Assembly: GCF_030068455.1 (NCBI RefSeq)
Contig: NZ_JAQOSQ010000010.1
Span: forward strand, 62,001-126,000
From: Roseofilum casamattae BLCC-M143
Lineage (GTDB): Bacteria > Cyanobacteriota > Cyanobacteriia > Cyanobacteriales > Desertifilaceae
Direction: 5' to 3'
Length of the DNA stretch: 64,000 bases
Part shown: positions 1-9,018 of the stretch, one piece after another
How positions within the stretch are numbered: the first letter of the stretch is position 1
Layout of the letters: each line of letters opens with the position of its first letter
Translations under genes and position numbers: made by a program
The notes under the pieces: generated by a model
Seen by the model: only the letters and a program-made list of their open reading frames with translations
Told to the model about the DNA's origin: nothing
Databases searched by the model: none

Positions 1-720
1 GTCTACGCTGCTCTAACGTCCTTCGCGCAACGAAACCTGAAGCGCAAGATTGCCTATTCTTCGATTTCCCATATGGGCTTTGTCCTGATTGGATTAGGAT
101 CGTTTACGAATCTGGGACTCAGCGGCGCCATGCTGCAAATGATCTCCCACGGACTGATTGGAGCGAGCTTGTTCTTCCTGGTTGGCGCAACTTACGATCG
201 CACCCATACTCTAATGTTAGATGAAATGGGTGGAGTCGGTCAGAAGATGCGCAAGATGTTTGCTATGTGGACGGCTTGCTCTATGGCGTCTCTGGCACTG
301 CCGGGAATGAGTGGCTTTGTCGCGGAACTAACTGTATTTATCGGGTTTAGTACCAGCGATGCTTACAGTTCTACATTCAAAGTTCTGGTGGTTTTCCTCG
401 CTGCTATTGGAGTCATTTTAACTCCGATTTATTTACTCTCCATGTTGCGCGAGATCTGCTACGGACCGGAGAATAAAGAACTGGTCGAACACGAAGTATT
501 AGTAGATTCAGAACCCAGAGAAGTCTTTATCATTACTTGCTTGTTGGTTCCGATTATTGGCATTGGGTTGTACCCGAAAATTGTCACCCAAATCTACGAT
601 CCAACCACAGTGCAGTTAACCGCTCGATTGCGCAATTCGGTTCCGACGTTGGCGGATAATGTTGCATTTTCCGAATCTTCTCGAGGTGGCGTTGCGTTGC
701 TCAAAGCTCCGGAACTTTAA
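1..720 (+). CDS. ndhD: NAD(P)H-quinone oxidoreductase chain 4 (NdhD), 3' part
   Basis: The open frame enters from the left edge without a start and ends at TAA 718-720, so this is the last 239 residues of a protein normally over 500 long. NdhD is a proton-pumping membrane subunit of the thylakoid NDH-1 complex in respiration and photosystem I cyclic electron flow. The first codons read [20 protein letters not shown], the conserved NdhD stretch around the H+/antiporter-like core. Several hydrophobic helices follow, including the [11 protein letters not shown] segment and a helix near positions 400-450. A strong intrinsic terminator lies 74 bp downstream. Which ndhD paralogue (D1 or D2) cannot be decided from this part. 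Confidence 0.93.
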   Translation, partial: VYAALTSFAQRNLKRKIAYSSISHMGFVLIGLGSFTNLGLSGAMLQMISHGLIGASLFFLVGATYDRTHTLMLDEMGGVGQKMRKMFAMWTACSMASLALPGMSGFVAELTVFIGFSTSDAYSSTFKVLVVFLAAIGVILTPIYLLSMLREICYGPENKELVEHEVLVDSEPREVFIITCLLVPIIGIGLYPKIVTQIYDPTTVQLTARLRNSVPTLADNVAFSESSRGGVALLKAPEL

Positions 721-793
721 GGTTTCATCTACTTCAGTTTGCGCTGATTTAGTTATTCAACGTCCATGTCATTAACGGTTGAATAAACCTCAT

Positions 794-826
794 GTAGGGT
801 GCGCGATTAGAGCACCCTACTTTTTT
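794..826 (+). terminator. Intrinsic terminator after ndhD
   Basis: A perfect 9-bp stem, GTAGGGTGC (794-802) pairing with GCACCCTAC (812-820), encloses a 9-nt loop. Six T follow at 821-826. It fits a rho-independent terminator for ndhD. The stem also resembles the GTAGGGTG-type intergenic repeats common in cyanobacteria, so it may be a repeat recruited as a terminator. Confidence 0.7.
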
Positions 827-915
827 AGCTCAAGAGAAATGATATTAGATCTCCGGATACAAAATATACCAAATCCAGTTACCACAGACTATATTCAAGA
901 ATTAACCGAAACCCT

Positions 916-943
916 GTAGAGACAAGGCATGCCTTGTCTCTAC
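916..943. repeat. 28-nt perfect palindrome
   Basis: Positions 916-929 (GTAGAGACAAGGCA) are followed immediately by their exact reverse complement at 930-943. This resembles the TAGAGAC...GTCTCTA palindromic intergenic repeats spread through many cyanobacterial genomes. No T-run follows. It lies 64 bp before the next gene. The repeat-family assignment is from memory; the palindrome itself is directly visible. Confidence 0.6.
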
Positions 944-1007
944 GGCAGACCCTGAAAACATCCTCAATAAAACGGATTTGGTATTAATCCTCTTTGAACC
1001 GAAAATT

Positions 1008-2093
1008 ATGACGAAAACGTTGATAATTGGCTGTGGTGTAGTCGGCGCAACGATCGCCTACGAACTCTCTTCTTTGCCAAATAATGACATTACCGTCATC
1101 GATCGCAACCCTCCGGCGCAAGGCTGTACCGGCGCTGCTCTGGGAGTCATGATGGGAGTCATTAGCCAGAAGATAAAAGGGAGAGCGTGGCAGATGCGGC
1201 AAGGGAGTTTGCGCCGTTACGACTCGCTCATTGCCGAACTAGAAAAAGTTTGCGATCGCGCCATCCCTTACAATCGTCAGGGTATTCTCTTACTCTGCAA
1301 CTCCCAAAAACAGTGGCAACAGAAACAAAAATTAGTTGAAACGCGGCGATCGCAAGGTTGGGAACTGCAAGCTTGGAGTGTCGAACAAATTCGAGAACAT
1401 TGTCCCCATCTTGCCACAGAAAACTATTTCGGAGCTATTTATTCTCCCCAAGATCGACAAGTCCATCCCACTATTTTGACTCAATGTTTAGTCAGTGCAG
1501 CACAACAGCGAGGCGTTCAATTTCACTTTAACGAAGACGTGCAGAATTTGCATTGGAACGATCGCGCGATTACCGTCGAAACATTATCCCAAAATTGGAC
1601 AAGCGATCGCCTAATTATTTCCGCCGGAGTTGGCAGTTCCTTCCTCACCCAGCATTTACCCACTCCCCTTGACTTGCGCCCAGTTTTAGGACAAGCCATG
1701 ACGTACAGCGGAGAAACCCTAGGAGATCCAGACTTTCAACCCGTTATCAGCGGTGGCGATATCCATTTGGTTCCTTTGGGAGCAGGGGACTATTGGGTAG
1801 GAGCAACCGTAGAGTTTCCCAACGAAGAGGGTAATGTGACTCGAGATCCTCGCCTATTCGAGGAAGTTATCCAGAGCGCGATCGCCTTTTGCCCATCTTT
1901 AGAACATCTTACCCTCACCGAGCAATGGTCTGGGTTGCGCCCCCGTCCCCATAACCAACCCGCTCCTGTTATCCAACCTCTTCCCGAATGCAATAACATT
2001 TGGCTGGCAACCGGACATTACCGCAACGGCGTTCTCCTGGCTCCAGCAACCGCAGAAATTATTTCAGCGGCCTACAATACAGAACAGAAATAG
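1008..2093 (+). CDS. FAD-dependent oxidoreductase (DAO/ThiO-like)
   Basis: This 361-residue protein has an N-terminal Rossmann dinucleotide-binding motif (TLIIGCGVVGATIAYELS) followed by an acidic residue region, as in D-amino-acid oxidase/glycine oxidase family flavoproteins. The C-terminal LATGHYRNGVLLAPATA motif is the second FAD-contact region of the family and resembles ThiO. The predicted reaction is oxidative deamination of an amino acid such as glycine, but the substrate cannot be read from the sequence. I chose ATG 1008 because the Rossmann strand begins right after it; the longer frame from 978 adds ten unusual residues. No operon partner upstream; a 13-bp gap to the next gene suggests co-transcription. 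Confidence 0.8.
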   Translation: MTKTLIIGCGVVGATIAYELSSLPNNDITVIDRNPPAQGCTGAALGVMMGVISQKIKGRAWQMRQGSLRRYDSLIAELEKVCDRAIPYNRQGILLLCNSQKQWQQKQKLVETRRSQGWELQAWSVEQIREHCPHLATENYFGAIYSPQDRQVHPTILTQCLVSAAQQRGVQFHFNEDVQNLHWNDRAITVETLSQNWTSDRLIISAGVGSSFLTQHLPTPLDLRPVLGQAMTYSGETLGDPDFQPVISGGDIHLVPLGAGDYWVGATVEFPNEEGNVTRDPRLFEEVIQSAIAFCPSLEHLTLTEQWSGLRPRPHNQPAPVIQPLPECNNIWLATGHYRNGVLLAPATAEIISAAYNTEQK

Positions 2094-2106
2094 CTCTTCT
2101 AGTTCT

Positions 2107-2922
2107 ATGGATAAACTAAAAAAACAACTTTTTACAATACTTTTAGCCTTAGTTTGCACCAGCACCTTACTCATCGGCGGCATTACCCTCACCCAAGCGC
2201 AAACTCCAATTCAAACTGAGACCATCGAATATCGGCAAGGAGGCACCACTTTAGAAGGTTACCTGGCCTACGATGGCTCCAACAGCTCCCAACGTCCCGG
2301 TATTCTCATCGTCCATGCATGGAAAGGACTGGGGGACTTTGAAAAACAGCAAGCGGAAAAACTGGCGAAAATGGGTTATGTTGCCTTCGCGGCAGATATC
2401 TACGGTGAAGGTGTTCGGCCCACAACCAATGATGAAGCTCGAGAACAAGCCGTCTTTTATCTGTCTAATCGCAACTTACTGCGCGATCGCGCCAACGCCG
2501 GTTTAAACTGGTTGAAACAATACCGTCTGACGAACTCCAAGCAAACCGCTGCTATCGGTTACTGTTTCGGCGGCAGCACCGTGCTCGAACTCGCGCGCAG
2601 CGGTGCGGATGTTGCAGGAGTAGTTAGCTTTCACGGCGGACTCGGCAGTCCCACTCCCGAAGATGCCAAACAAATTAAAGCCAAAGTTCTCGCCCTCCAT
2701 GGCGCCGACGATCCTCTCGTTCCTCCCAAAGAAGTTGCCGCCTTCCAAGAAGAAATGACTCAAGCTGGAGTAGACTGGCAATTGGTTGCCTATGGAGGAA
2801 CGGTGCATAGTTTTACGAATCCGAAAGCGGGAGATGACCCATCTAAAGGTTCTGCCTATAATGCAGATAGCGATCGCCGCTCCTTTGCTGCCATGAAACT
2901 TTTCTTTGACGAGCTGTTTTAA
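2107..2922 (+). CDS. Secreted dienelactone hydrolase family protein
   Basis: The 271-residue protein starts with a lysine-rich n-region and a hydrophobic core (residues about 6-30, ending near TQAQ), so it is probably exported to the periplasm. The alpha/beta-hydrolase fold shows the dienelactone hydrolase triad: nucleophile Cys in GYCFGGS, Asp in HGADDPLVPP and His in GTVHSF. DLH enzymes cleave cyclic esters or lactones; the physiological substrate here is unknown. It lies 13 bp after the oxidoreductase and its stop codon directly abuts the surE ATG, so the three genes probably form one transcript. Confidence 0.85.
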   Translation: MDKLKKQLFTILLALVCTSTLLIGGITLTQAQTPIQTETIEYRQGGTTLEGYLAYDGSNSSQRPGILIVHAWKGLGDFEKQQAEKLAKMGYVAFAADIYGEGVRPTTNDEAREQAVFYLSNRNLLRDRANAGLNWLKQYRLTNSKQTAAIGYCFGGSTVLELARSGADVAGVVSFHGGLGSPTPEDAKQIKAKVLALHGADDPLVPPKEVAAFQEEMTQAGVDWQLVAYGGTVHSFTNPKAGDDPSKGSAYNADSDRRSFAAMKLFFDELF

Positions 2923-3762
2923 ATGAAACTCCTAGTCAGTAATGATGATGGAATTTTTGCTAAGGGTATTCGCGCGTTAGCCAATACCCTAGCTGAAGCC
3001 GGCCACGACGTAACCGTGGTTTGTCCCGATCGCGAGCGCTCCGCCACCGGCCATAGTCTCACATTACACAAACCCATCCGCGTCGAAGCCGTAACCTCCG
3101 TATTTGACCCGAAAGTCAAAGCTTGGGCCTGTTCCGGAACGCCATCAGATTGCGTGAAGCTAGCCTTAGCAGAAATTCTTTCCGAACGACCGGATTACGT
3201 GCTTTCTGGGATTAACCATGGCGCCAACCTGGGTACAGATATCCTCTATTCGGGAACCGTCTCGGCAGCTATGGAAGGATTAATCGAACATCTGAGCGCG
3301 ATCGCCTTTAGTCTGGCCAGCTATAGCTCCGATAACTTTAGTACGGCGGCGCAGTTTGCCCGAGTCTTAGTTGAATCTCTAGCAAAGACGAAACCAACAA
3401 AACCCATGTTGCTTAATGTTAATATTCCTTCAGTCAGTCCAGAGGCGATCGCTGGAGTTGCCGTTACCCGCCAAGGCTCTCGCCGTTATGACGAACTCTT
3501 TGAAAAACGAGTCGATCCTCGCGGCAAAACTTATTATTGGCTGGCCGGGCAGCTAACAGATGAGTCCGTTGACCCACCTTTAGACACCTCTGAAGAGCCA
3601 TATCTCCTCACCGATGTCCAAGGTATTCGCCAAAACTATATTACCATTACCCCATTGCACTATAATCTTACATGCTTGTTAGATATACCTTATCTGAACC
3701 AACAAGCATTAGACCTACCATACCCAGTATGGTCTCAGTCAAACTATAGTAATGAGAATTAA
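2923..3762 (+). CDS. surE: 5'/3'-nucleotidase SurE
   Basis: SurE is a metal-dependent nucleoside-monophosphate phosphatase. The N-terminal metal-binding motif [11 protein letters not shown] and the active-site stretch [19 protein letters not shown] are both present. Length 279 residues is slightly above the usual 250-270. The ATG follows the previous gene's TAA with no gap, which implies translational coupling. The role is usually nucleotide salvage and survival in stationary phase; that is family knowledge. Confidence 0.95.
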   Translation: MKLLVSNDDGIFAKGIRALANTLAEAGHDVTVVCPDRERSATGHSLTLHKPIRVEAVTSVFDPKVKAWACSGTPSDCVKLALAEILSERPDYVLSGINHGANLGTDILYSGTVSAAMEGLIEHLSAIAFSLASYSSDNFSTAAQFARVLVESLAKTKPTKPMLLNVNIPSVSPEAIAGVAVTRQGSRRYDELFEKRVDPRGKTYYWLAGQLTDESVDPPLDTSEEPYLLTDVQGIRQNYITITPLHYNLTCLLDIPYLNQQALDLPYPVWSQSNYSNEN

Positions 3763-3853
3763 TCTAACTCAAACTCGGGCGATCGGGTTAGGCTAGTGGA
3801 AGCGATTGAGTCAGCATGTTAGATCGAAGGTAGTGGAATCCGGTAAATTACTT

Positions 3854-4738
3854 ATGTCTCTTACACAGCAATTTACAGTTCATTTGTGGGGGGTTCGCGG
3901 ATCGATTCCCTGTCCCGGGCCGGAAACCGTTCGATATGGCGGGAACACCGCTTGTATCGAAATGCGAGTCGGAGGCCATCGCCTCATCTTTGATGGGGGA
4001 ACCGGGCTGCGAGTGTTGGGACAATATCTCTTGCAACGAATGCCGATCGAGGCCCATTTATTCTTTACCCACTCCCACTGGGATCATATTCAAGGATTTC
4101 CATTCTTTACTCCCGCTTTTATTCCCGGCAATACCTTTAACATTTATGGTTGTGTTGCTCCCAATGGCGAAACCATCGAACATCGCCTGAACAACCAAAT
4201 GCTCCATCCCAATTTTCCCGTTCCTCTCAAGATTATGGGATCGAAGCTGCTCTTCAATACAGTGAAGGTCGGAAAATCGATCCAACTGGGAGATGTCCTG
4301 GTTGAAAATGCACCGCTCAACCATCCTGGAGAAGCCGTTGGCTATCGAGTCAGTTGGCGCGGCCATACGGCGGCTTATGTCAGCGATACGGAACATTTTC
4401 CCGATCGCATGGATGAAAATGTCTTATATTTGGCTCGCGATGCTGATGTGATGATTTATGATGCCACCTACACTGATGCCGAATATAACCATCCGAAGTC
4501 GAGCAAGGTAGGGTGGGGCCATTCAACCTGGCAAGAGGCGGTGAAAGTGGCCAATGCTGCCAATGTGAAAAAATTAGTCATTTTCCACCACGATCCCCTA
4601 CATAATGATGAGTTCCTCGATAAAGTGGGCGAAGATGTGGCTCAAGCCTTTCCCAATAGTTTAATGGCACGAGAAGGGTTATCGGTAACTTTAGTTGCTC
4701 CGCCTCCAGAACCGGTGGAAAGCCTTGAGGATAAATAA
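3854..4738 (+). CDS. MBL-fold metallo-hydrolase
   Basis: A 294-residue metallo-beta-lactamase-fold protein with the HxHxDH zinc ligand motif (THSHWDH), a later YVSDTEH motif, and further ligands MIYDATYTD and FHHDP. The N-terminus WGVRGSIPCPGPETVRYGGN is typical of a subgroup of phosphodiesterase-like MBL hydrolases that occur alone or beside signalling domains. The start is set at ATG 3854 because conservation begins with the LWGVRGS strand; the longer frame from 3806 adds 16 residues without a ribosome binding site. Substrate unknown. A stand-alone gene after surE, 91 bp away. Confidence 0.85.
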   Translation: MSLTQQFTVHLWGVRGSIPCPGPETVRYGGNTACIEMRVGGHRLIFDGGTGLRVLGQYLLQRMPIEAHLFFTHSHWDHIQGFPFFTPAFIPGNTFNIYGCVAPNGETIEHRLNNQMLHPNFPVPLKIMGSKLLFNTVKVGKSIQLGDVLVENAPLNHPGEAVGYRVSWRGHTAAYVSDTEHFPDRMDENVLYLARDADVMIYDATYTDAEYNHPKSSKVGWGHSTWQEAVKVANAANVKKLVIFHHDPLHNDEFLDKVGEDVAQAFPNSLMAREGLSVTLVAPPPEPVESLEDK

Positions 4739-4938
4739 ATTTTCCCCTTGTTTTCGCTTATAGGTTGTTCGATCTCGGTTGGGTTTCACTTCATTTAACT
4801 CAACCGACTCAACAGAGAAATTCCCCAACATCATAGATTCAACCGGTTGTGCGGGCAATACAGCACAACCCTATTCCCTATTACCCATTCCCTGACACAG
4901 CGCGATCGCGATCGCATCATCCTGTGATAAACATCATG

Positions 4939-4968
4939 TTGACACCTATAGCAAGATTTTGTTACATT
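4939..4968 (+). promoter_or_regulatory. Probable sigma-70 promoter of the Psb35-like gene
   Basis: A perfect -35 hexamer TTGACA (4939-4944) is separated by 18 bp from TACATT (4963-4968), a four-of-six match to TATAAT. It lies about 45 bp upstream of the start codon at 5014. The rest of 4739-5013 holds no gene; it contains two overlapping GATCGC motifs near 4903-4915. Confidence 0.5.
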
Positions 4969-5013
4969 AATTTACATAAGCGAAACAAAACTTTACAAAT
5001 AAAGGAGAACATC

Positions 5014-5250
5014 ATGATCTACTTAGTTATGCTCGCTCTGATTATCGTCACTGGTTGGGCTGCTGCTGCCACCATCGGGACTCAAGCTTACTTCCGTGGC
5101 GAACAAACCAAATCCATCCACGAACGCAACTGGAACTCCGAAGGCTTCAACCGCTTGGCTCAATCCGTCACCGGACAAGAAACCGACTACACCAACCGCG
5201 TGCCTGGCTACAGCCTAGATTCTTATGCCAGCAACACCTTGGCTAGCTAG
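5014..5250 (+). CDS. Psb35-like small photosystem II protein
   Basis: A 78-residue protein with one N-terminal transmembrane helix (about residues 1-22, rich in A, I, L, V and T) followed by a hydrophilic tail containing YFRGEQTKSIHERNW and ETDYTNRVPGYS. This matches my recollection of the cyanobacterial Psb35 (Ssl2148-like) family, which binds the CP47 module with high-light-inducible proteins during photosystem II assembly; the assignment is not certain. ATG 5014 is chosen because AGGAG at 5003-5007 lies 6 nt upstream. The frame stays open upstream to 4849, but that stretch is intergenic. A promoter and terminator flank it, so it is monocistronic. Confidence 0.7.
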   Translation: MIYLVMLALIIVTGWAAAATIGTQAYFRGEQTKSIHERNWNSEGFNRLAQSVTGQETDYTNRVPGYSLDSYASNTLAS

Positions 5251-5309
5251 TCAGCAATCGTCTATTGCGAGGGAGTACCTCAAATATCCCGTACTCGCCT
5301 CGTCCTCCT

Positions 5310-5340
5310 ACCGCCACTCTCTGGAGAGTTGGCGGTATTT
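5310..5340 (+). terminator. Intrinsic terminator after the Psb35-like gene
   Basis: ACCGCCA (5310-5316) pairs with TGGCGGT (5330-5336). After one mismatch the helix continues with CTCTC/GAGAG over a short loop, and ATTTTATTATT follows. A good rho-independent terminator. Confidence 0.75.
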
Positions 5341-5466
5341 TATTATTCCCTATTCCCTATTCCCCTAGCATATAGCGCTATAATTTTGCATTGTTCGTCG
5401 AATCGATGCAACTTCATGTTTGAATAAAAGCAGAGACAATTAACTTTTGTAAACCGAGGAGTGACT

Positions 5467-6945
5467 ATGTACGTCGTGCAAATCGCCTCTGAATGTGCTC
5501 CAGTCATCAAAGCTGGGGGTTTAGGGGATGTCGTTTACGGACTCAGCCGGGAATTAGAACTTCGCGGGATTGGTGTCGAAATTATCTTACCCAAATACGA
5601 CTGTATGCGCTACGACCAGATTTGGGGTTTGCACGAAGCCTACAATAATTTGATGGTTCCCTGGTATGGTGCATCCATTTCCTGCGATGTGATGTGCGGT
5701 TGGGTTCACGGCCGGTTGTGTTTCTTTATCGACCCTCACTCCGACGATTTATTTTTTAATCGCGGATGTTACTACGGTTGCAAAGATGATAATATGCGCT
5801 TTGCCTTCTTTTCTAAGGCGGCGATCGAATTTTTGCTCAGAACAGATAAGCGTCCGGACATCATCCACTGCCACGATTGGCAAACCGGTTTAGTCCCCGT
5901 CATGCTCTACGAAATGTACCAATTTCATGGAATGGAAAATCAACGGGTTTGCTATACCATTCATAACTTTAAACATCAAGGTGTTGGTGGCGTCGATATT
6001 CTGTGGGCGACCGGACTCAATCGCGAATCTTACTATATTGATTACGATCGCTTGCAGGATAACTTTAATCCCTTTGCCATTAACTCCATGAAAGGTGGCA
6101 TTGTGTATGCCAATTTTGTCAATACCGTCTCTCCGCACCATGCCTGGGAAGCTCGCTATACGGATATTAGTTATGGATTAGGTCATACTTTAGAGCTGCA
6201 CAACAATAAGTTCGGTGGCGTACTCAATGGAATTGACTACGATGTTTGGAATCCAGATGTCGATCGCTTTATTCCTTTCCACTACAGCGCAGAAACCTTT
6301 GAGAAGAAAGCGAAGAATAAGCAAGCGTTGCGCGAGCGCTTGTGGCTTTCTCACGATGAGAAGAAACCGTTAATTGCGTTTATCGGACGGTTGGACGACC
6401 AGAAGGGCGTGCATTTAGTCCATCATGCGATTTATTATGCCATGCATCGCGGCGCGCAATTCGTGTTGTTGGGTTCGGCGACGGAGCAGGGCATTAATGA
6501 TTGGTTCTGGCATGAGAAAATGTTCTTGAATGATAATTCTAATTGTCATTTAGAACTTGGGTTTAATGAGGAGTTATCTCATTTAATTTATGCTGGTGCG
6601 GATATGATTGTCGTACCGAGTAATTACGAACCTTGCGGTTTAACGCAAATGATTGGTTTGCAATACGGAACTGTGCCCATTGTTCGTGGCGTGGGCGGTT
6701 TGCAAAATACGGTATTCGATCGCGATTACGATCCGGACAAACCTTTGGAAGAGCGCAATGGCTATGTCTTCTATCAAACTGATGCTAGCGCTCTCGAATC
6801 TGCTATGGATCGAGGGATTGGATTGTGGTACGAGTATCCGGAAGAGTTCCGCCAGTTAGCTTTGCAAGGTATGGCTTACGATTATTCTTGGAAGAACCCT
6901 GGGTCTCAGTATTTGGGATTGTATGATTATGTTCGTCATAAGTAA
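5467..6945 (+). CDS. glgA: Glycogen synthase GlgA
   Basis: A GT5 ADP-glucose:alpha-1,4-glucan glucosyltransferase of 492 residues. The ADP-glucose-binding KxGGL motif (KAGGLGDVVYG) sits near residue 15. Other hallmarks are the HCHDWQT and NTVSPHHAWE motifs, GRLDDQKG at the start of the second Rossmann domain, and the catalytic C-terminal PSNYEPCGLTQMIGLQYGT. I place the start at ATG 5467: AGGAG at 5457-5461 is 5 nt upstream, whereas the in-frame GTG at 5461 overlaps that site. It makes the storage glucan in the cytoplasm. Monocistronic; the 3' region holds imperfect AGAAACC..GGTTTCT-type short inverted repeats at about 6964-7035. Confidence 0.96.
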   Translation: MYVVQIASECAPVIKAGGLGDVVYGLSRELELRGIGVEIILPKYDCMRYDQIWGLHEAYNNLMVPWYGASISCDVMCGWVHGRLCFFIDPHSDDLFFNRGCYYGCKDDNMRFAFFSKAAIEFLLRTDKRPDIIHCHDWQTGLVPVMLYEMYQFHGMENQRVCYTIHNFKHQGVGGVDILWATGLNRESYYIDYDRLQDNFNPFAINSMKGGIVYANFVNTVSPHHAWEARYTDISYGLGHTLELHNNKFGGVLNGIDYDVWNPDVDRFIPFHYSAETFEKKAKNKQALRERLWLSHDEKKPLIAFIGRLDDQKGVHLVHHAIYYAMHRGAQFVLLGSATEQGINDWFWHEKMFLNDNSNCHLELGFNEELSHLIYAGADMIVVPSNYEPCGLTQMIGLQYGTVPIVRGVGGLQNTVFDRDYDPDKPLEERNGYVFYQTDASALESAMDRGIGLWYEYPEEFRQLALQGMAYDYSWKNPGSQYLGLYDYVRHK

Positions 6946-7152
6946 CTATTAAGTGAGGAATCTGAGAAACCGGATTTCTAGCTCTACCTCAAGCCAGAAG
7001 TCCCATTGCTTGCAGAAACCTAGTTTCTCGCCCCACATGCAAACGATCGCATCTGCCCAAATTTTCCTTCATGTTAGGATAGATGCGATCGCGATCGACA
7101 GCCATTTTTTCTGAGAAGAATTACTCATTTGTGCCTCCTGCAAGCCAGCAAA

Positions 7153-8379
7153 CTAGGTATAATACATTACAAGAAGATGCCAACATTGACGGGCGATCGC
7201 CCAATCTTCCTCGGTATGAATAACATAGATTCGTACCGTTGAATCTGCCGTCGCAATATCCACATCAACAGGAGATTCCTCATTCTTGCCATCGTCGAGC
7301 TTCAATCCCAAGAATTCCCATCCCTCGCAGGCTTTTTGCCGCACTAATGCTGAGTTTTCTCCAACTCCAGCGGTAAATACCAAGGTATCTAAGCCACCCA
7401 AGCTCCCCAACATGCTGCCCAGAGAGCGACGCAGGCGATGGATATAAACGTCAAAGGCTAATTGCGATCGCGCTTCCCCTTGTTCGATGCCCTGAAAAAT
7501 CGCGCGCAGATCTGCCGATTTTCCCGATATTCCTTTTAACCCAGATTCTTTATTCAGCAGGCGATCGATTTCGTCAACATCTAACTGATATTCTCGCATC
7601 AGATAAAGTACGATGGCCGGATCGATGGAACCGCTGCGAGTCCCCATCATTAATCCTTCTAAGGGAGTAAATCCCATGGTTGTATCGATACTTATGCCAT
7701 TGGCGATCGCCGCTAGAGAAGCACCATTGCCTAAATGACAGGTAATGAGTTTTAAGTCCTCCAGAGGTTTTCCCATCAACTCAGCCGCCCGCACAGCACA
7801 GTAGTGATGGGACGTGCCGTGAAAGCCGTAGCGCCGCACTCCTTGCTCGAACCAGGAATAGGGAATGGGGTAGAGCGCCGCTTTCTCGGGCATTTGGCTG
7901 TGAAAGGCGGTGTCGAATACCGCTACTTGCGGGCAGTCCGGCAGCAGGCTCTCAACGGCTTCTATACCGCGCAAATGGGCTGGATTGTGGGAGGGTGCCA
8001 GGGGAATGAGTTCTGCGATCGCGGCTTTAACTTCTGGGGTAATGAGGGTTGCTTGCGAGTAGCGAACTCCGCCATGGACGACGCGATGGCCGGCGATATC
8101 GATTTCTCCTAACTGGTCGATAACTTGGGTTTCGCCAGTCACGAGAGTTTGCAGCATTTTTGCGATCGCCTCGGTTTTGCGATCGCTCTCTAAATAAGTC
8201 TCGCACTTCTCCCCATTCGCTTTTACCACCATGACGCCATAGTCCGGCGAAACCGTCCAGTCAATGGTCGCTTCCCAGAGAGGGTGAGGCGGGCGATCGG
8301 GTAAACTACTACTATCGCTCAGATTGTACAAGCAGCTTTTTTGCGAGCTGGAACCCGCGTTAAGAACCAGGATTTTCAT
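7153..8379 (-). CDS. ackA: Acetate kinase
   Basis: AckA interconverts acetyl phosphate plus ADP with acetate plus ATP. The N-terminal phosphate-binding strand MKILVLNAGSSSQK, the GHRVVHGG motif, HxTSHHYC and the HLGNGAS(L) and FTAGVGENS motifs are all present; 408 residues is the normal length. Its start codon overlaps the stop of the upstream minus-strand gene by four bases (8376-8379, ATGA), so the two are translationally coupled. A phosphoketolase gene, the likely source of its acetyl phosphate, lies 2 kb away on the other strand. Confidence 0.96.
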   Translation of the reverse strand: MKILVLNAGSSSQKSCLYNLSDSSSLPDRPPHPLWEATIDWTVSPDYGVMVVKANGEKCETYLESDRKTEAIAKMLQTLVTGETQVIDQLGEIDIAGHRVVHGGVRYSQATLITPEVKAAIAELIPLAPSHNPAHLRGIEAVESLLPDCPQVAVFDTAFHSQMPEKAALYPIPYSWFEQGVRRYGFHGTSHHYCAVRAAELMGKPLEDLKLITCHLGNGASLAAIANGISIDTTMGFTPLEGLMMGTRSGSIDPAIVLYLMREYQLDVDEIDRLLNKESGLKGISGKSADLRAIFQGIEQGEARSQLAFDVYIHRLRRSLGSMLGSLGGLDTLVFTAGVGENSALVRQKACEGWEFLGLKLDDGKNEESPVDVDIATADSTVRIYVIHTEEDWAIARQCWHLLVMYYT

Positions 8380-8897
8380 GGCCAGTTGAACTTCAACGGT
8401 ACTATCCTTTCTTGTGTTGATTCTACAACAGCACCACTTCCTCTCCCCCCTCCACCACTTCCTCCGCTTCCGCTGCGGTTATTTTGTTTGAATTCCAACC
8501 TAAGTACAGCTTGCCATTCAAGAGTGCTTTGGCGATCGTCTCGCTCGAGAGATATCGTATTCTTCACTACATTGATTTCGGTGAGGCGTCCAGAGAGTTT
8601 GGCTCCATCGTTAAGAGTAGCTGTTATCTCAACTGGTAATTCGAGCTTCTCCGAACCCTGGTTTTCTAATTTCAAAACTAAAGCTTTCCCACTAATTACC
8701 ATTAGTTGCACTGAGTGTGCTGTTTGGTGAGATCTCCTTAGATTTACCGAAAAAGGTAGAAAGATTGACGGAACCGATCCTTGTTGAACAGCCTCTCGTG
8801 TAGTGGGAGGATTTTGAGAGAATGCTGATAATGACCAATAGCCAAAAGAGATAGCAGTAGAAATTGCGATCGCAGTAAGCTGGATTAGCTTCTTCAT
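8376..8897 (-). CDS. Exported hypothetical protein upstream of ackA
   Basis: A 173-residue protein with a clear signal peptide (MKKLIQLTAIAISTAISFGY followed by a polar junction near SAFSQ). The mature part is predicted beta-rich and contains a run of Gly/Ser residues (RSGSGGSGGGGRGSG) before a short conserved-looking tail ending KFNWP. No known family recognised. The ATGA overlap with ackA shows they share a transcript, yet an exported protein has no obvious link to acetate metabolism. Confidence 0.65.
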   Translation of the reverse strand: MKKLIQLTAIAISTAISFGYWSLSAFSQNPPTTREAVQQGSVPSIFLPFSVNLRRSHQTAHSVQLMVISGKALVLKLENQGSEKLELPVEITATLNDGAKLSGRLTEINVVKNTISLERDDRQSTLEWQAVLRLEFKQNNRSGSGGSGGGGRGSGAVVESTQERIVPLKFNWP

Positions 8898-9018
8898 AAT
8901 CTCGTACCATGAAGATGAGACCCTAATTGTGCTAAGTATAACAAGATAATCTTTTCACTTGCAACTACAGCGATCGCAAATGGGATGTTACAGATAAATA
9001 GGAGTCCTAAATATTCGT

